Position numbers and translations under genes: made by a program | The notes under the pieces: generated by a model | What the model was told of the DNA's origin: nothing | Database searches by the model: none | The model's input: only the letters and a program-made list of their open reading frames with translations | Source of the DNA: Diplocloster agilis | GTDB taxonomy: Bacteria; Bacillota; Clostridia; Lachnospirales; Lachnospiraceae | Length of the DNA: 64,000 nucleotides | NCBI RefSeq assembly: GCF_019042275.1 | Contig: NZ_JAHQCW010000011.1 | Coordinates: 1 to 64,000 of the forward strand | Reading direction: 5' to 3' | Shown here: positions 46,684 to 55,315 of the stretch, in pieces | Numbering within the stretch: the first letter of the stretch is position 1 | How the letters are laid out: each line of letters opens with the position of its first letter

Positions 46684-47724
46684 TCACTTTCTTTCTGCCT
46701 GGGTCCGGCCGTCTGTGCCACCCGTCCCGGCAGCGTTCTTATTCTCAAAGGAGTGCTCTTCCTCACCGGCTTTTCCTGTCTCAGCCGCCTGCTTTGACTC
46801 CAGTCCGGAATCCAACACTTCCTCCACCAAAAACGGCGGACGGTTCCTTGACGCGTCCATACCCCGGTACACATACTCCCCGAGTATGCCAAGCATCAGC
46901 ATAATCAGCCCGGACGCCAACAGTACCACAGCCATCAGCGACGTCCACCCAGCCACATTTTCGCCGGAAATCAACTTGGCCAGCACCAGATAGATCACCA
47001 TAATCACAGAGACCAGAAAGAACGCGCCTCCGATAAAAGACATAAAACGAATCGGGAAATAGGAAAAGCTCATCATGGAATCCAGCACCAGCTTTACCTT
47101 CTTAGACAACGTCCAGCGGGATTCCCCGATCTCCCTTGCCTTTCTGTGGAAATAGACCTTGTCTGTCTTAAATCCGATCCAAAGGACCTGAAGCGTCAGG
47201 GCCGAATTCTTTTCATCCAGCATCTTTAACACTTCGATTGCCTGCCTGTCCAGCAGGTAGCAGTCGAAACCGCCCTTCGGCATATTGGGAGCGATACATT
47301 TGCGAACGATACCGTAATACAGATTGGCAAAGAACTTTTGAATCACGCCCTCATCACGGTCAGACCGCACGGCCAGTACCACCTTGTTCCCTTTTTTCCA
47401 GCTCTCATACATCTGGAGAATGAGCTCGGAATCCTCCTGCAGATCGGCCTGTTTGGTCACGGCGCAGTCTCCGGTACACTGGGACAGTCCTGCCAGAATG
47501 GCGGAGTGCTCCCCAAAATTCCGGGAGAGCTTGACCAGTTTTACATTTTCATCCAATGCCCGGATCTGCTGCATGATCTCCCAGGAATTATCTCCGGAGC
47601 CGTCATCCACAAAAACCAGCTCATAATCAAGCTTGCCCAGGATTTTTTCTTTCATGTCCTCATATAGCAGCATCAGCGTATCCGAATTATAATAGACCGG
47701 AACGATGATTGATATTTTACTCAT
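46684..47724 (-). CDS. GtrB/DPM-like polyprenyl-phosphate glycosyltransferase
   Basis: 346 residues. GT2 start ISIIVPVYYNSDTLMLL, VFVDDGSGDNSW, SRNFGEHSAILAGL, and two C-terminal membrane helices at about 230-300, followed by a hydrophilic tail rich in Glu, Ala and Gly. The usual DADLQ metal site reads KQADLQED, so the first Asp of the motif is replaced; activity should not be assumed. GGAGG precedes ATG 47724, and the start overlaps the fdtA stop by 8 bases. Confidence 0.85.
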   Translation of the reverse strand: MSKISIIVPVYYNSDTLMLLYEDMKEKILGKLDYELVFVDDGSGDNSWEIMQQIRALDENVKLVKLSRNFGEHSAILAGLSQCTGDCAVTKQADLQEDSELILQMYESWKKGNKVVLAVRSDRDEGVIQKFFANLYYGIVRKCIAPNMPKGGFDCYLLDRQAIEVLKMLDEKNSALTLQVLWIGFKTDKVYFHRKAREIGESRWTLSKKVKLVLDSMMSFSYFPIRFMSFIGGAFFLVSVIMVIYLVLAKLISGENVAGWTSLMAVVLLASGLIMLMLGILGEYVYRGMDASRNRPPFLVEEVLDSGLESKQAAETGKAGEEEHSFENKNAAGTGGTDGRTQAERK

Positions 47725-48136
47725 GAACGCCTCCTACTTCTTTGAGAAAATCACTATAATCCCTTATGTATTCCTTGGAATCATAATGTTCGCTGGCCAA
47801 AACCAGCAAAATAGAATCCTCTGAGAAGTCATACATCTCTTTCCATACCATGGTAGGCAGGTAGATTCCCATACGGGGGCGGTTTAACTCAACCACTACC
47901 GTCTCAAAACCGTTGTCGACTTTTACTTTTGAAGTTCCGCCAACATTGATCAGTACAAACTCCGTCTTTCGGTTGGCATGCATTCCACGGACTACATCTG
48001 GATCGGAACCATAGATGTAGAAGACCCTTTTCAGATCAAACGGTATATCCGCATTGCCTTCCACTACTACCAGATTCCCTCTCTCATCCCCGAAATCCTT
48101 GAATTCCAGTATTTTATATTGATCTTCAATACGCAT
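47717..48136 (-). CDS. fdtA: dTDP-4-keto-6-deoxyglucose 3,4-ketoisomerase, FdtA/QdtA type
   Basis: 139 residues from ATG 48136, with GGAGG about 10 bases upstream. Small cupin of the WxcM-C family: FGDERGNLVVVEG, RVFYIYGSDPDVVRGMHA with the conserved His, and LPTMVWKEMYDFSEDS. It isomerises the RfbB product so that the 3-position can be aminated by the enzyme at 48141. FdtA (galacto, 6-deoxy-D-xylo product) and QdtA (gluco) cannot be told apart here with certainty. Confidence 0.85.
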   Translation of the reverse strand: MRIEDQYKILEFKDFGDERGNLVVVEGNADIPFDLKRVFYIYGSDPDVVRGMHANRKTEFVLINVGGTSKVKVDNGFETVVVELNRPRMGIYLPTMVWKEMYDFSEDSILLVLASEHYDSKEYIRDYSDFLKEVGGVHE

Positions 48137-48140
48137 AAAA

Positions 48141-49238
48141 CTACGCCCTCCATTGATTGATCGCATCGATTACTATCTGTTGTTCCTCATCTGTCATTCC
48201 ATTATACATTGGGATCGATAAAACTTCATTTGCATATTGTTCCGTGATCGGAAAATCTCCATCCTTGTGGCCCAGGTACCGGTAAGCCTCCGACAGATGG
48301 GGCGGGATCGGATAATGAATAATCGTCCCGATCTCCCTGGCGTTCAGGTAATCGATCAAACCGGCCCGGTTCTCACAGCGGATGACAAACTGATGCCAGA
48401 CGCTGGTGGCTTTTTCCCGGACTTCCGGTAAGATTACATCGGGATTCCTTATTTCTCTCAGATAGCGGTTTGCGATTTTTTCTTTTTCTTTCGTAAGCTC
48501 CTCCAGATGAGAAAGTCTCACCCGAAGCAGTCCTGCCTGCAATTCATCCAGCCTCGAATTGGCCCCCACCACTTTATTGTGATAGCGCTTCTCGCTGCCG
48601 TAATTCCGGAAAATACGGAATTCCCTGGCCAGGCTTTCTTCTTTGACCACTACAGCGCCCCCGTCTCCGAAAGCTCCCAGATTTTTGGAGGGATAGAATG
48701 AAAAACAGCCAACGTCGCCAAAGGTACCTGTCATCTGTCCCTGATAGCAGGCTCCGTGGGACTGCGCACAGTCTTCCACTACCTTCAGCCGATATTTCCC
48801 GGCGATCCTCATAATCTCGTCCATGTGGGACGCCTGGCCGTACAGATGGGTAACCAGGATCGCCCTGGTCCGTTCTGTGATCTTCGCTTCTATCCGCGCA
48901 GAGTCCATATTATAGTAAGCATCCGGCTCCACAAACACCGGAGTGGCTCCGTTGATCGTAACCCCCATAACGCTGGCGATATAGGTGTTTCCCTGAACGA
49001 TGACTTCATCCCCAGCGCCGATTCCCAGCAGCCGGAAGGCGATCCACAAAGCATCCAGCCCGCTGGCCAGCCCGACACAATATCCCCCGCCCGTATAAGC
49101 GGCAAATTCCTGCTCGAAAGCTTCGACTTCCTTTCCCAGTACATACCATCCGGAACGAAGGACTTCCAATGCCTTGTCTTCAAATTCCTGTTGATATAGA
49201 TAAAAGCCTCGATCCATACGGTTCGGCATTATTTTCAT
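48141..49238 (-). CDS. fdtB: dTDP-3-amino-3,6-dideoxyhexose transaminase, FdtB/QdtB type
   Basis: 365 residues. DegT/DnrJ/EryC1 PLP enzyme: YCVGLASGLDALWIAFRLLG, QGNTYIASVMG, EDCAQSHGACYQG and the PLP Lys in SFYPSKNLGAFGDGG. The immediate fdtA neighbour fixes the reaction as 3-amination of the ketoisomerised sugar. GGAGG precedes ATG 49238. An N-acetyltransferase is needed for dTDP-Fuc3NAc or Qui3NAc; the hexapeptide enzyme at 61321 is one candidate. Confidence 0.9.
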   Translation of the reverse strand: MKIMPNRMDRGFYLYQQEFEDKALEVLRSGWYVLGKEVEAFEQEFAAYTGGGYCVGLASGLDALWIAFRLLGIGAGDEVIVQGNTYIASVMGVTINGATPVFVEPDAYYNMDSARIEAKITERTRAILVTHLYGQASHMDEIMRIAGKYRLKVVEDCAQSHGACYQGQMTGTFGDVGCFSFYPSKNLGAFGDGGAVVVKEESLAREFRIFRNYGSEKRYHNKVVGANSRLDELQAGLLRVRLSHLEELTKEKEKIANRYLREIRNPDVILPEVREKATSVWHQFVIRCENRAGLIDYLNAREIGTIIHYPIPPHLSEAYRYLGHKDGDFPITEQYANEVLSIPMYNGMTDEEQQIVIDAINQWRA

Positions 49239-49258
49239 CTTTTCCTCCTGTGGCGCAT

Positions 49259-50062
49259 CTACTGCGCCGTATTAGCTTCTCCACCTACGATATATACCGG
49301 AATCTTATAGAAATCAGCCGCCATATCCGTAAATGAACTCCAGTAGCTGCCAATCAGCCGTTTTGTCCCCGCCAGGCACATAAAATCTACCATGGCGTCC
49401 TTGACGCCGTCTTCGCTGTTCCGGTCCAGAGTCTTATTTCCCAGAGTCAGCACTTTTCCCGGAAACTCCCTCCTGATCTTCTCTTCCTCACTTAAATCGT
49501 CCGTAGCCAGATAAAACCGGACATGGGGATTTTTTTCCAATTCCTTACGCATGGCATCCACAAACCCATCCGTGGTGCTGGTCTCGATCGACTTCATGCT
49601 GTCGGTCCTGCGGATGTGCACTCCGACACACTCATTTCCAAAATTGGACTTGACCACATCAATTCTGCTCTGCATTTCTTCCGTCGGAACAAAAAGATGG
49701 TAGTCGGGATGATCCATAAACTGCTGGCAGGTATTGATATAGATCTGTTCCCCCAGCGTACCGATAAATTCCTGCGGAAGCATCCTGTTCCCCCGCTCGG
49801 TCTGCAAGGAGATATCCTCCTGCGTGAGAACCATATCCGCTGTCCTAATCCATTTCTTTCGTTCCCTGTTAAAGGAATGGCGGTAATTCAGAATTTCTAT
49901 ATTTTTGGGCTTTTTAAAAAGCTTCTCATATGCGCAATTCAATTCTTTATTCAACTTCCAGACAATCCTCAGCTGCTGATTCAGCTGCTTCGCAAGGAAG
50001 TAAGCGGAATTCACCGTTCTCAGCCGGTTACACAATCCGCCTCCGGGTTCCACGGTCACCAT
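49259..50062 (-). CDS. Fucosyltransferase-like protein (GT23/GT11-type fold)
   Basis: 267 residues, no membrane segments. The N-terminus GGLCNRLRTVNSAYFLAKQL and the motif GVHIRRTDSMKS near 146-157 match the HxRRxD GDP-fucose-binding motif of alpha-1,2/alpha-1,6 and protein O-fucosyltransferases. FYLATDD near 183 and GSYWSSFTDMAA near 240 also fit. With fkp in the same locus the donor is probably GDP-L-fucose. Acceptor unknown. AGGAGG precedes ATG 50062. Confidence 0.72.
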   Translation of the reverse strand: MVTVEPGGGLCNRLRTVNSAYFLAKQLNQQLRIVWKLNKELNCAYEKLFKKPKNIEILNYRHSFNRERKKWIRTADMVLTQEDISLQTERGNRMLPQEFIGTLGEQIYINTCQQFMDHPDYHLFVPTEEMQSRIDVVKSNFGNECVGVHIRRTDSMKSIETSTTDGFVDAMRKELEKNPHVRFYLATDDLSEEEKIRREFPGKVLTLGNKTLDRNSEDGVKDAMVDFMCLAGTKRLIGSYWSSFTDMAADFYKIPVYIVGGEANTAQ

Positions 50063-50079
50063 GGGGTTCCCTCCTGTTC

Positions 50080-51081
50080 TTATCTATGAAAAATTTTCAA
50101 CAACTTCTCTGCCATCCGGTCCATTTTCCGATGCCGCTTCGCATTGGCCTCATAGATGGCGCCCCAGCAGTACCGGGTCTTCCGAAAGGCTTTCTCATAT
50201 GGCTGGTCGATAATATGATAAATAAACTCCTCAAGTTCCCGCCGCTTTTCTTCCAGTGAAAAATCCGGATAAAAAGCAGGTTCCCGGAGCATCTTTAGAT
50301 AAAGTTCCTCATTTTGGTCTATTTCTATCACACGTTCCAAAATCTCATCTAAGGTATCGTACTGATGGCAATTGATAAATGCCTTCTCATTAAAATCCCG
50401 CGCAATCGACGGATCTCCCCAGTAAATCGGTATGGTCAGGGCCGCTAACGACTGCACCAGCTTCTCCGTGCTGTATCCGCTATGATAACTGTTCTCGGAC
50501 GCGATCGAAAATTTGTGTTTCCACTGATACGCGAACTTATCATCCACGCTGCCCCCGATATTGTTCCGGTAGCGTCCGCCGGAATGGACCTCCTTGTAAC
50601 TGTTGATCTTGTCCAGCAATTGGTCGCGAAACGGATCAGATTCTTTGTTTGAATAAATAAAACTGCAGAACTCTGTTTTTTCCTTCAAATCTTCCATACG
50701 AAACTCATGCTTATGCATGGCCCGGTCCAGGTCCTCCCGGTACATAGGGACATCCAGATAAAAGGGTCGGCGCAAATAGCGGTCGGCGAAGGTCAACCGT
50801 TCAAAACCAATCGCATAATCGCATAGATTAAAATCCGGGCAGACATTTTCCCCGGTATAAAAGATCCGCACGCAGTCATAATCCAGAAAATCCTCCGTGG
50901 ACGTCGAATAAAACAGGTACTCCGGCTCATCCGACAGCTCCACCTGATATCGTTTCTTCAGCAGATCCAGTATGAAATTATCCCGGGGATCAAAAGCCCC
51001 CCAAAATCCGATACATTTAACTTTTATTGTTTTCATAGGCATACACTTACTTATTCTAACATCAAAGGAGCTATGCGTCAA
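50080..51081 (-). CDS. GT10 alpha-1,3/4-fucosyltransferase
   Basis: 333 residues. The C-terminal half has the GT10 signature: FSIASENSYHSGYSTEKLV near 196-214 then TIPIYWGDPSI and KAFINCHQYDT. The N-terminal half carries YTGENVCPDFNLCDYAIGF, also typical. These enzymes add fucose from GDP-fucose to GlcNAc in Lewis-type structures in Helicobacter and Bacteroides. Start is a TTG at 51081 overlapping the rfbD stop (TTGA), with AGGAG 7 bases upstream; an internal ATG at 51036 lacks a ribosome site. Confidence 0.88.
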   Translation of the reverse strand: MTHSSFDVRISKCMPMKTIKVKCIGFWGAFDPRDNFILDLLKKRYQVELSDEPEYLFYSTSTEDFLDYDCVRIFYTGENVCPDFNLCDYAIGFERLTFADRYLRRPFYLDVPMYREDLDRAMHKHEFRMEDLKEKTEFCSFIYSNKESDPFRDQLLDKINSYKEVHSGGRYRNNIGGSVDDKFAYQWKHKFSIASENSYHSGYSTEKLVQSLAALTIPIYWGDPSIARDFNEKAFINCHQYDTLDEILERVIEIDQNEELYLKMLREPAFYPDFSLEEKRRELEEFIYHIIDQPYEKAFRKTRYCWGAIYEANAKRHRKMDRMAEKLLKIFHR

Positions 51082-51929
51082 ATAGACTTCTCCTGGTTCA
51101 TATATTCCACCAGCGCATCATGCCAGTCCGCGAACCTGAAATCCGTGGTCAGTTTTAACATATAATTTTCCAAGACGGAATAGGCCGGCCGGGGCGCGGG
51201 AGACGCAAACTCCTCTGTGGTAATATAGTCCACCTTCGTGCTCTTTCCTGCCAAACGGAAAATTTCTGACGCAAACTCCGCCCAGCTGCAGCTCCCCTCA
51301 CAGGTACCGTGGAAAATCCCATAATTATCCGTAAAAATCAGCGCCTTGATGGCTTTTGCCAGCTCCGACGCGCTGGTAGGCGTTCCGAACTGATCCGCTA
51401 CCACACGCACCGTATCGTTTTGTTCCGAAAGGCGCAGCATCGTTTTGACAAAATTATTGCCGTCCCCATACAGCCACGCGGTCCGAATAATAAACCAGTC
51501 TTTCGCAAATTCCCGTACAAAAGTCTCGCCCGCAAGTTTTGTGGCGCCGTACATCCCCACCGGGTCAACCGGATCAAATTCAATATAAGGTTTGGAACCA
51601 TTTCCATCAAAAACATAATCCGTAGACACATGCATCAGCTTCGCGCCGGTTCTGGCCGCCGCAATGCTCAGATTCCTGGGGCCGATCGCGTTGATTTTAT
51701 AGGCATTGTCCACGTCTGTTTCACATTTGTTGACATTGGTATGAGCGGCACAGTTGATGATGGCATAAGGTTTTACCTCCTGCACAAAGCTTAGGACCTT
51801 ATTCACATCCGTAATATCCAATTCTCCCACATCTGTATTTATGAATTCCAGAGAAGAATCCTGCCCCATCTCTTTATTGATCGCTCTGCCCAACTGTCCG
51901 TTACATCCGGTAACCATAATTTTCTTCAT
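51078..51929 (-). CDS. rfbD: dTDP-4-dehydrorhamnose reductase
   Basis: 283 residues from ATG 51929 (MKKIMVTGCNGQLGRAI), with AGGAG 9 bases upstream. SDR features: INTDVGELDITD, NCAAHTNVNKCE, HVSTDYVFDG and YGATKLAGE with the catalytic Tyr and Lys. Completes dTDP-L-rhamnose. It is separated by about 21 kb from rfbABC, on the other side of the AT-rich block and the fkp pair. Confidence 0.96.
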   Translation of the reverse strand: MKKIMVTGCNGQLGRAINKEMGQDSSLEFINTDVGELDITDVNKVLSFVQEVKPYAIINCAAHTNVNKCETDVDNAYKINAIGPRNLSIAAARTGAKLMHVSTDYVFDGNGSKPYIEFDPVDPVGMYGATKLAGETFVREFAKDWFIIRTAWLYGDGNNFVKTMLRLSEQNDTVRVVADQFGTPTSASELAKAIKALIFTDNYGIFHGTCEGSCSWAEFASEIFRLAGKSTKVDYITTEEFASPAPRPAYSVLENYMLKLTTDFRFADWHDALVEYMNQEKSI

Positions 51930-51987
51930 TTTCAAATTCTCCTTTACTTTAATTTTATACTCCTCACATACATACTCCACTCAGTAA

Positions 51988-52380
51988 CTATGTTTCCGTT
52001 GGCTCATTCCCTTTTTCCAGCTCTTCAAGCTTTTTCTCCAGGATCTCCAGCTTTTTCGTACTCAACGCCAGATTCTGCGCCAAAGCCCTCACCCGGTTGG
52101 AAATTCTGGAAAGTGCGATGGTCAGCACGAAGATAATCAGCAGGGAAAATACAAACCCCAGGAAAAAGATCATATTGACCGGGGAAAAGATCCCCAGAAA
52201 ACTGGCCACATCATCCAGCAGAACCGGAAAGCAGTCCAGAATAAACAGCGCAAATATGACGATGAGCCAGGACAGCGCGTATTTTAACTCCAGGCTTTTC
52301 TTTCGGATCATATTGACCAGGAGCAGAAACGCAAGTATCAGTACCACTCCCAGAATAATCTGTAATTTCAGTGTCATCAT
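51988..52380 (-). CDS. DUF2304 family small membrane protein
   Basis: 130 residues with three membrane helices (about 5-23, 34-52, 66-88) and a C-terminal helical tail of about 35 residues rich in Leu, Lys and Glu (KLEILEKKLEELEKG), likely coiled coil. DUF2304 genes normally sit next to a DPM-like GT2, as here (52397). A role in presenting or flipping the polyprenyl-linked sugar is assumed for the family, not shown. Confidence 0.82.
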   Translation of the reverse strand: MMTLKLQIILGVVLILAFLLLVNMIRKKSLELKYALSWLIVIFALFILDCFPVLLDDVASFLGIFSPVNMIFFLGFVFSLLIIFVLTIALSRISNRVRALAQNLALSTKKLEILEKKLEELEKGNEPTET

Positions 52381-52396
52381 ACCGGCCGCCCCCTTT

Positions 52397-53086
52397 CTAA
52401 TGCCTTAAGCACTCCATCAAAATCGCCAAGGTTACTTTTATCATATAATAAACCGATCGTTTGAAAGAAATGGAGGATACCCCGTCGCTTCTCTCTTTCA
52501 TCACCACCGGCACTTCTTTCACCACCATGCCCTCTTTTAGTATAGCCACCACGCTCTCCGGCTCCGGATAATCCTTCGGATAATCCTTTGCATAGACCGA
52601 CATGACTCTCCGGTTGATCAGACGCATCCCGGAAGTGGGGTCACTGACCTTCTTACCGGTCAAGATACGGATCAGCAGGCTGAAATACCGGATGCCGATC
52701 CTCCTGGCCCCGGTGGACTGAAACCCTTCTTTTTCCAGAAAGCGGGACCCGATGACCATATCCAGCGCGTTTTCCGTCAGATACTCTGACATGGAGTCCA
52801 GATATTTCGCGTCATGCTGGCCATCCCCGTCAAACTGGACCGCCATATCATAACCATTGCGGAACGCGTAGAGATAACCGGTCTGCACAGCCCCTCCGAT
52901 TCCCATGTTAATCGGAAGATCTACCACATTAAAATTATTTTTTCTGCAAACCTCCAGCGTATTATCTGTGGAACAGTCGTTGATAATCACATAATCAAAA
53001 TCAGGCGCGTTCGTTAGAATGTCCTGTACGGTTCTCTCTATACTTTTGCTCTCATTGTATGCCGGTATGATTACTAATTTTTTCAT
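52397..53086 (-). CDS. DPM-like GT2 glycosyltransferase
   Basis: 229 residues from ATG 53086 (MKKLVIIPAYNESKSIERTV). GT2 features: INDCSTDNTLEV, NMGIGGAVQTGY, the DxD site QFDGDGQHDA and SDPTSGMRLINR. It lacks the C-terminal helices of GtrB, consistent with partnering the separate DUF2304 protein 16 bases downstream. The frame stays open upstream to an ATG at 53251 through three 12-codon repeats; the 53086 start has only a weak GGAAAAG site, so a longer product cannot be excluded. Confidence 0.85.
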   Translation of the reverse strand: MKKLVIIPAYNESKSIERTVQDILTNAPDFDYVIINDCSTDNTLEVCRKNNFNVVDLPINMGIGGAVQTGYLYAFRNGYDMAVQFDGDGQHDAKYLDSMSEYLTENALDMVIGSRFLEKEGFQSTGARRIGIRYFSLLIRILTGKKVSDPTSGMRLINRRVMSVYAKDYPKDYPEPESVVAILKEGMVVKEVPVVMKERSDGVSSISFKRSVYYMIKVTLAILMECLRH

Positions 53087-53138
53087 ACTTTTCCGATCCT
53101 CCAGACGCGGAATCCATCTATGCAGTATCCTGTATTTA

Positions 53139-53246
53139 TGCAAGACATCAAGCTTCCTATCAATGCAGCAGTTTTGCAAGACATCAAGCTTCCCATTAAT
53201 GCAGCCGTTTTGCAAGACATCAAACTTCTCATCAATGCAGCAGTTT
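53139..53246 (-). repeat. Three tandem 36-bp direct repeats
   Basis: Units at 53139-53174, 53175-53210 and 53211-53246, each reading TGCAAGACATCAA then TGCAGC with a few substitutions. Unit 3 overlaps the 3' end of the upstream GT2 gene, including its stop, so the array looks like repeated copying of that gene end. Because 36 is a multiple of three, the GT2 frame downstream reads through all three units without a stop. Confidence 0.92.
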
Positions 53247-54230
53247 TGCATAAACCCTGATTACCGGCGTTAATATATGCAGCTTACACAGAACCGCCAG
53301 TACCCAAATGGAGGCCCGGTGTACAAACGGTATCTCCAATTTTCGGAACGGATTTACATAAGGATTACGCATATATTCCGGTATGTAGGTATTTAACATA
53401 TCCATGATATAATGACACAATTCTTTGATTTTTGCAACCGAACTTCCTCTGGCGAATTCAAATACCCAGAATGCCAGAATCCGCATCACACAATATTCAT
53501 AAAAATACCGATCGTTCACAAGGCCGGTTTCCTGAATATATTGAAGCGTTTTCTCCAGCGCCTCATAGGGCAGCCTGTATTTTTGCAGACCCTTAAAATT
53601 ATGCATGGCGGACGCGGAATGCTGAAAATACTGATACCCCGCGCGAGGAACCACCTGGATATGATGGGCCAGGGCATTGGCCGCCAGATTCACCGGCGCA
53701 TCCTCCGCCCGCACTCCCAGCGGGAAGGTCAGATTATGTTGCATCCAGAACTCCCGGCGGAACAGCCGTCCCCAGGCAGATATGATCCGCAGCGGCCATT
53801 CTTCCTTTTCTCCCGGAATATACGCAGTAGGGCACACCTCGGCCAGCACATTACCGCTTTCATCCACCATCCGAAACCCCTGGACCACCAGATCGGAATG
53901 ATTTTTTTCAGCCGCCTCAACCATGAGTTCCAAATAATCCACGGTGACATAGTCGTCGCTGTCCACAAAAGTCAGATATTTCCCTTCCGCTTCCGCCACC
54001 CCGCGGTTTCTCGCCGCGGAAACGCCCTCATTTTCCATATGAAAAGCCCGGATCCGGTCCGGATACTTTTGCGCGTATTCATCAACGATACGTCCGGAGG
54101 TATCCGTACTGCCGTCATTCACCACCAGAATTTCGATGTCCGGCTGTGTCTGGCCCAAAAGGGAATCCAGGCATCTGGCAAGATATTTTTCTACATTATA
54201 CACCGGTACAATGACAGATACACTCTTCAT
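53232..54230 (-). CDS. GT2 glycosyltransferase
   Basis: 332 residues from ATG 54230 (MKSVSVIVPVYNVEKYLARCLD), with GGAGG close upstream. GT-A motifs: VVNDGSTDTSG, GVSAARNRGVAEA and FVDSDDYVTVDYLE as the DxD site. The C-terminal part is helical with a hydrophobic stretch (ASIWVLAVLCKLHILTPVIRV) that may hold it to the membrane. Its last codons fall in the 36-bp repeat array. Similar to the GT2 at 59116. Donor unknown. Confidence 0.88.
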   Translation of the reverse strand: MKSVSVIVPVYNVEKYLARCLDSLLGQTQPDIEILVVNDGSTDTSGRIVDEYAQKYPDRIRAFHMENEGVSAARNRGVAEAEGKYLTFVDSDDYVTVDYLELMVEAAEKNHSDLVVQGFRMVDESGNVLAEVCPTAYIPGEKEEWPLRIISAWGRLFRREFWMQHNLTFPLGVRAEDAPVNLAANALAHHIQVVPRAGYQYFQHSASAMHNFKGLQKYRLPYEALEKTLQYIQETGLVNDRYFYEYCVMRILAFWVFEFARGSSVAKIKELCHYIMDMLNTYIPEYMRNPYVNPFRKLEIPFVHRASIWVLAVLCKLHILTPVIRVYAKLLH

Positions 54231-54265
54231 ACTTTCCTCCAGTATCGCGTACACCGCGCATGACT

Positions 54266-55309
54266 CTATCCTTCATTCTTTCCATAAATAACGTCCATCA
54301 TCCGCCCCACGTTCGCCTGATGAAAATAATCCGCAAACTGAGGTGAGTGCAGAAATTCGATCTTCCTCTCCAGAAAACCGGCGTATTCCTCGTAACTCAT
54401 CGCCCTGAGATAATCATCCAGCTGTTTCAAAGAGGCAAACGCCTCTATATCAACGAAAATATCTTTCGGTATGGTGCCTTCCATAATATTCGAACCGGTA
54501 TAGACCGGAACGCAGTCTGCCGTCAGCACGTCAAACAATTTTTCGGATACATATCCCGGAAAGCCATACAGATTCTCAATGGCAAACCCAAAACGGTAGT
54601 GCTCAAAGGTATCCTGCTTGGAATCGCAGCTGCCTTTATAATTCTTCGGCGGGCGCGCCGCATATTTCTTTCTCAGAATCACCCTGGCCGCCTTGCTGAT
54701 TCCCTCAAAAATCCAGTTGACGCCATACAGGTCAAAACCATCCGACCGGTTCTCAAAATAATCCACAATCTCATAGCGCAGATCATAGCCATTTCCCTGG
54801 ATCAGTTTGTTGGAGGTGATCATGCAGGACAGCTTGCGGCTATCAAACTCCTGCCGGCTGATAACCCGGCAGCGGCTCACATCCGTCCTGCGGATGGAAT
54901 AGGGGAAATATTCGTAGTTCGGTATCTCCAGGGGAGAATAGCACAGCACTTTGTCGAACTGCCGGTAATTCTCCGGGTTGAAATTCCCCTTATTATAAAG
55001 CGGGCTTTCCCAAATATACAGAATTTTGCGCCCCGTATCCTGCAGTACCTTCCGCATTCGGCGGTAGTTTTTCCATTTCACCGCAGAATACTCTAACGGA
55101 TTAAAGAGCGGATAATCAAAAAAGAGGAAAACGTCCGGCTGGGCCAAATCCTCATACAGGTCCAGCGTGTGGATCTCGTCTCCTTTGTCCTCCACCGCTT
55201 CCTTCAACAGCCGGTAGAACTCCCGCAGATGGCTCTCCACGTAACGGTCCGCGGAAAACATCCCGTCCTTCAGATATTTATCATGGTTTACACATAAGGC
55301 AATTTTCAT
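54266..55309 (-). CDS. GT10-like fucosyltransferase family protein
   Basis: 347 residues. The stretch FGFAIENLYGFPGYVSEKLF near 239-258, then ADCVPVYTGSNIM and KDIFVDIEAFAS, is the GT10 C-terminal signature (FAxEN, GYVSEKL, VPVYxG). The N-terminal half is diverged (FFDYPLFNPLEYSA). A GDP-fucose donor fits the fkp gene, but this copy is further from known alpha-1,3-fucosyltransferases than 50080-51081. The ribosome site before ATG 55309 is weak; the upstream gene ends 7 bases away, so coupling is likely. Confidence 0.72.
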   Translation of the reverse strand: MKIALCVNHDKYLKDGMFSADRYVESHLREFYRLLKEAVEDKGDEIHTLDLYEDLAQPDVFLFFDYPLFNPLEYSAVKWKNYRRMRKVLQDTGRKILYIWESPLYNKGNFNPENYRQFDKVLCYSPLEIPNYEYFPYSIRRTDVSRCRVISRQEFDSRKLSCMITSNKLIQGNGYDLRYEIVDYFENRSDGFDLYGVNWIFEGISKAARVILRKKYAARPPKNYKGSCDSKQDTFEHYRFGFAIENLYGFPGYVSEKLFDVLTADCVPVYTGSNIMEGTIPKDIFVDIEAFASLKQLDDYLRAMSYEEYAGFLERKIEFLHSPQFADYFHQANVGRMMDVIYGKNEG

Positions 55310-55315
55310 TTTATT

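Noticed and set aside
53139-53246. CRISPR array
   Set aside because: The three 36-bp units are directly adjacent with no spacers and overlap a gene end; no cas genes are near.
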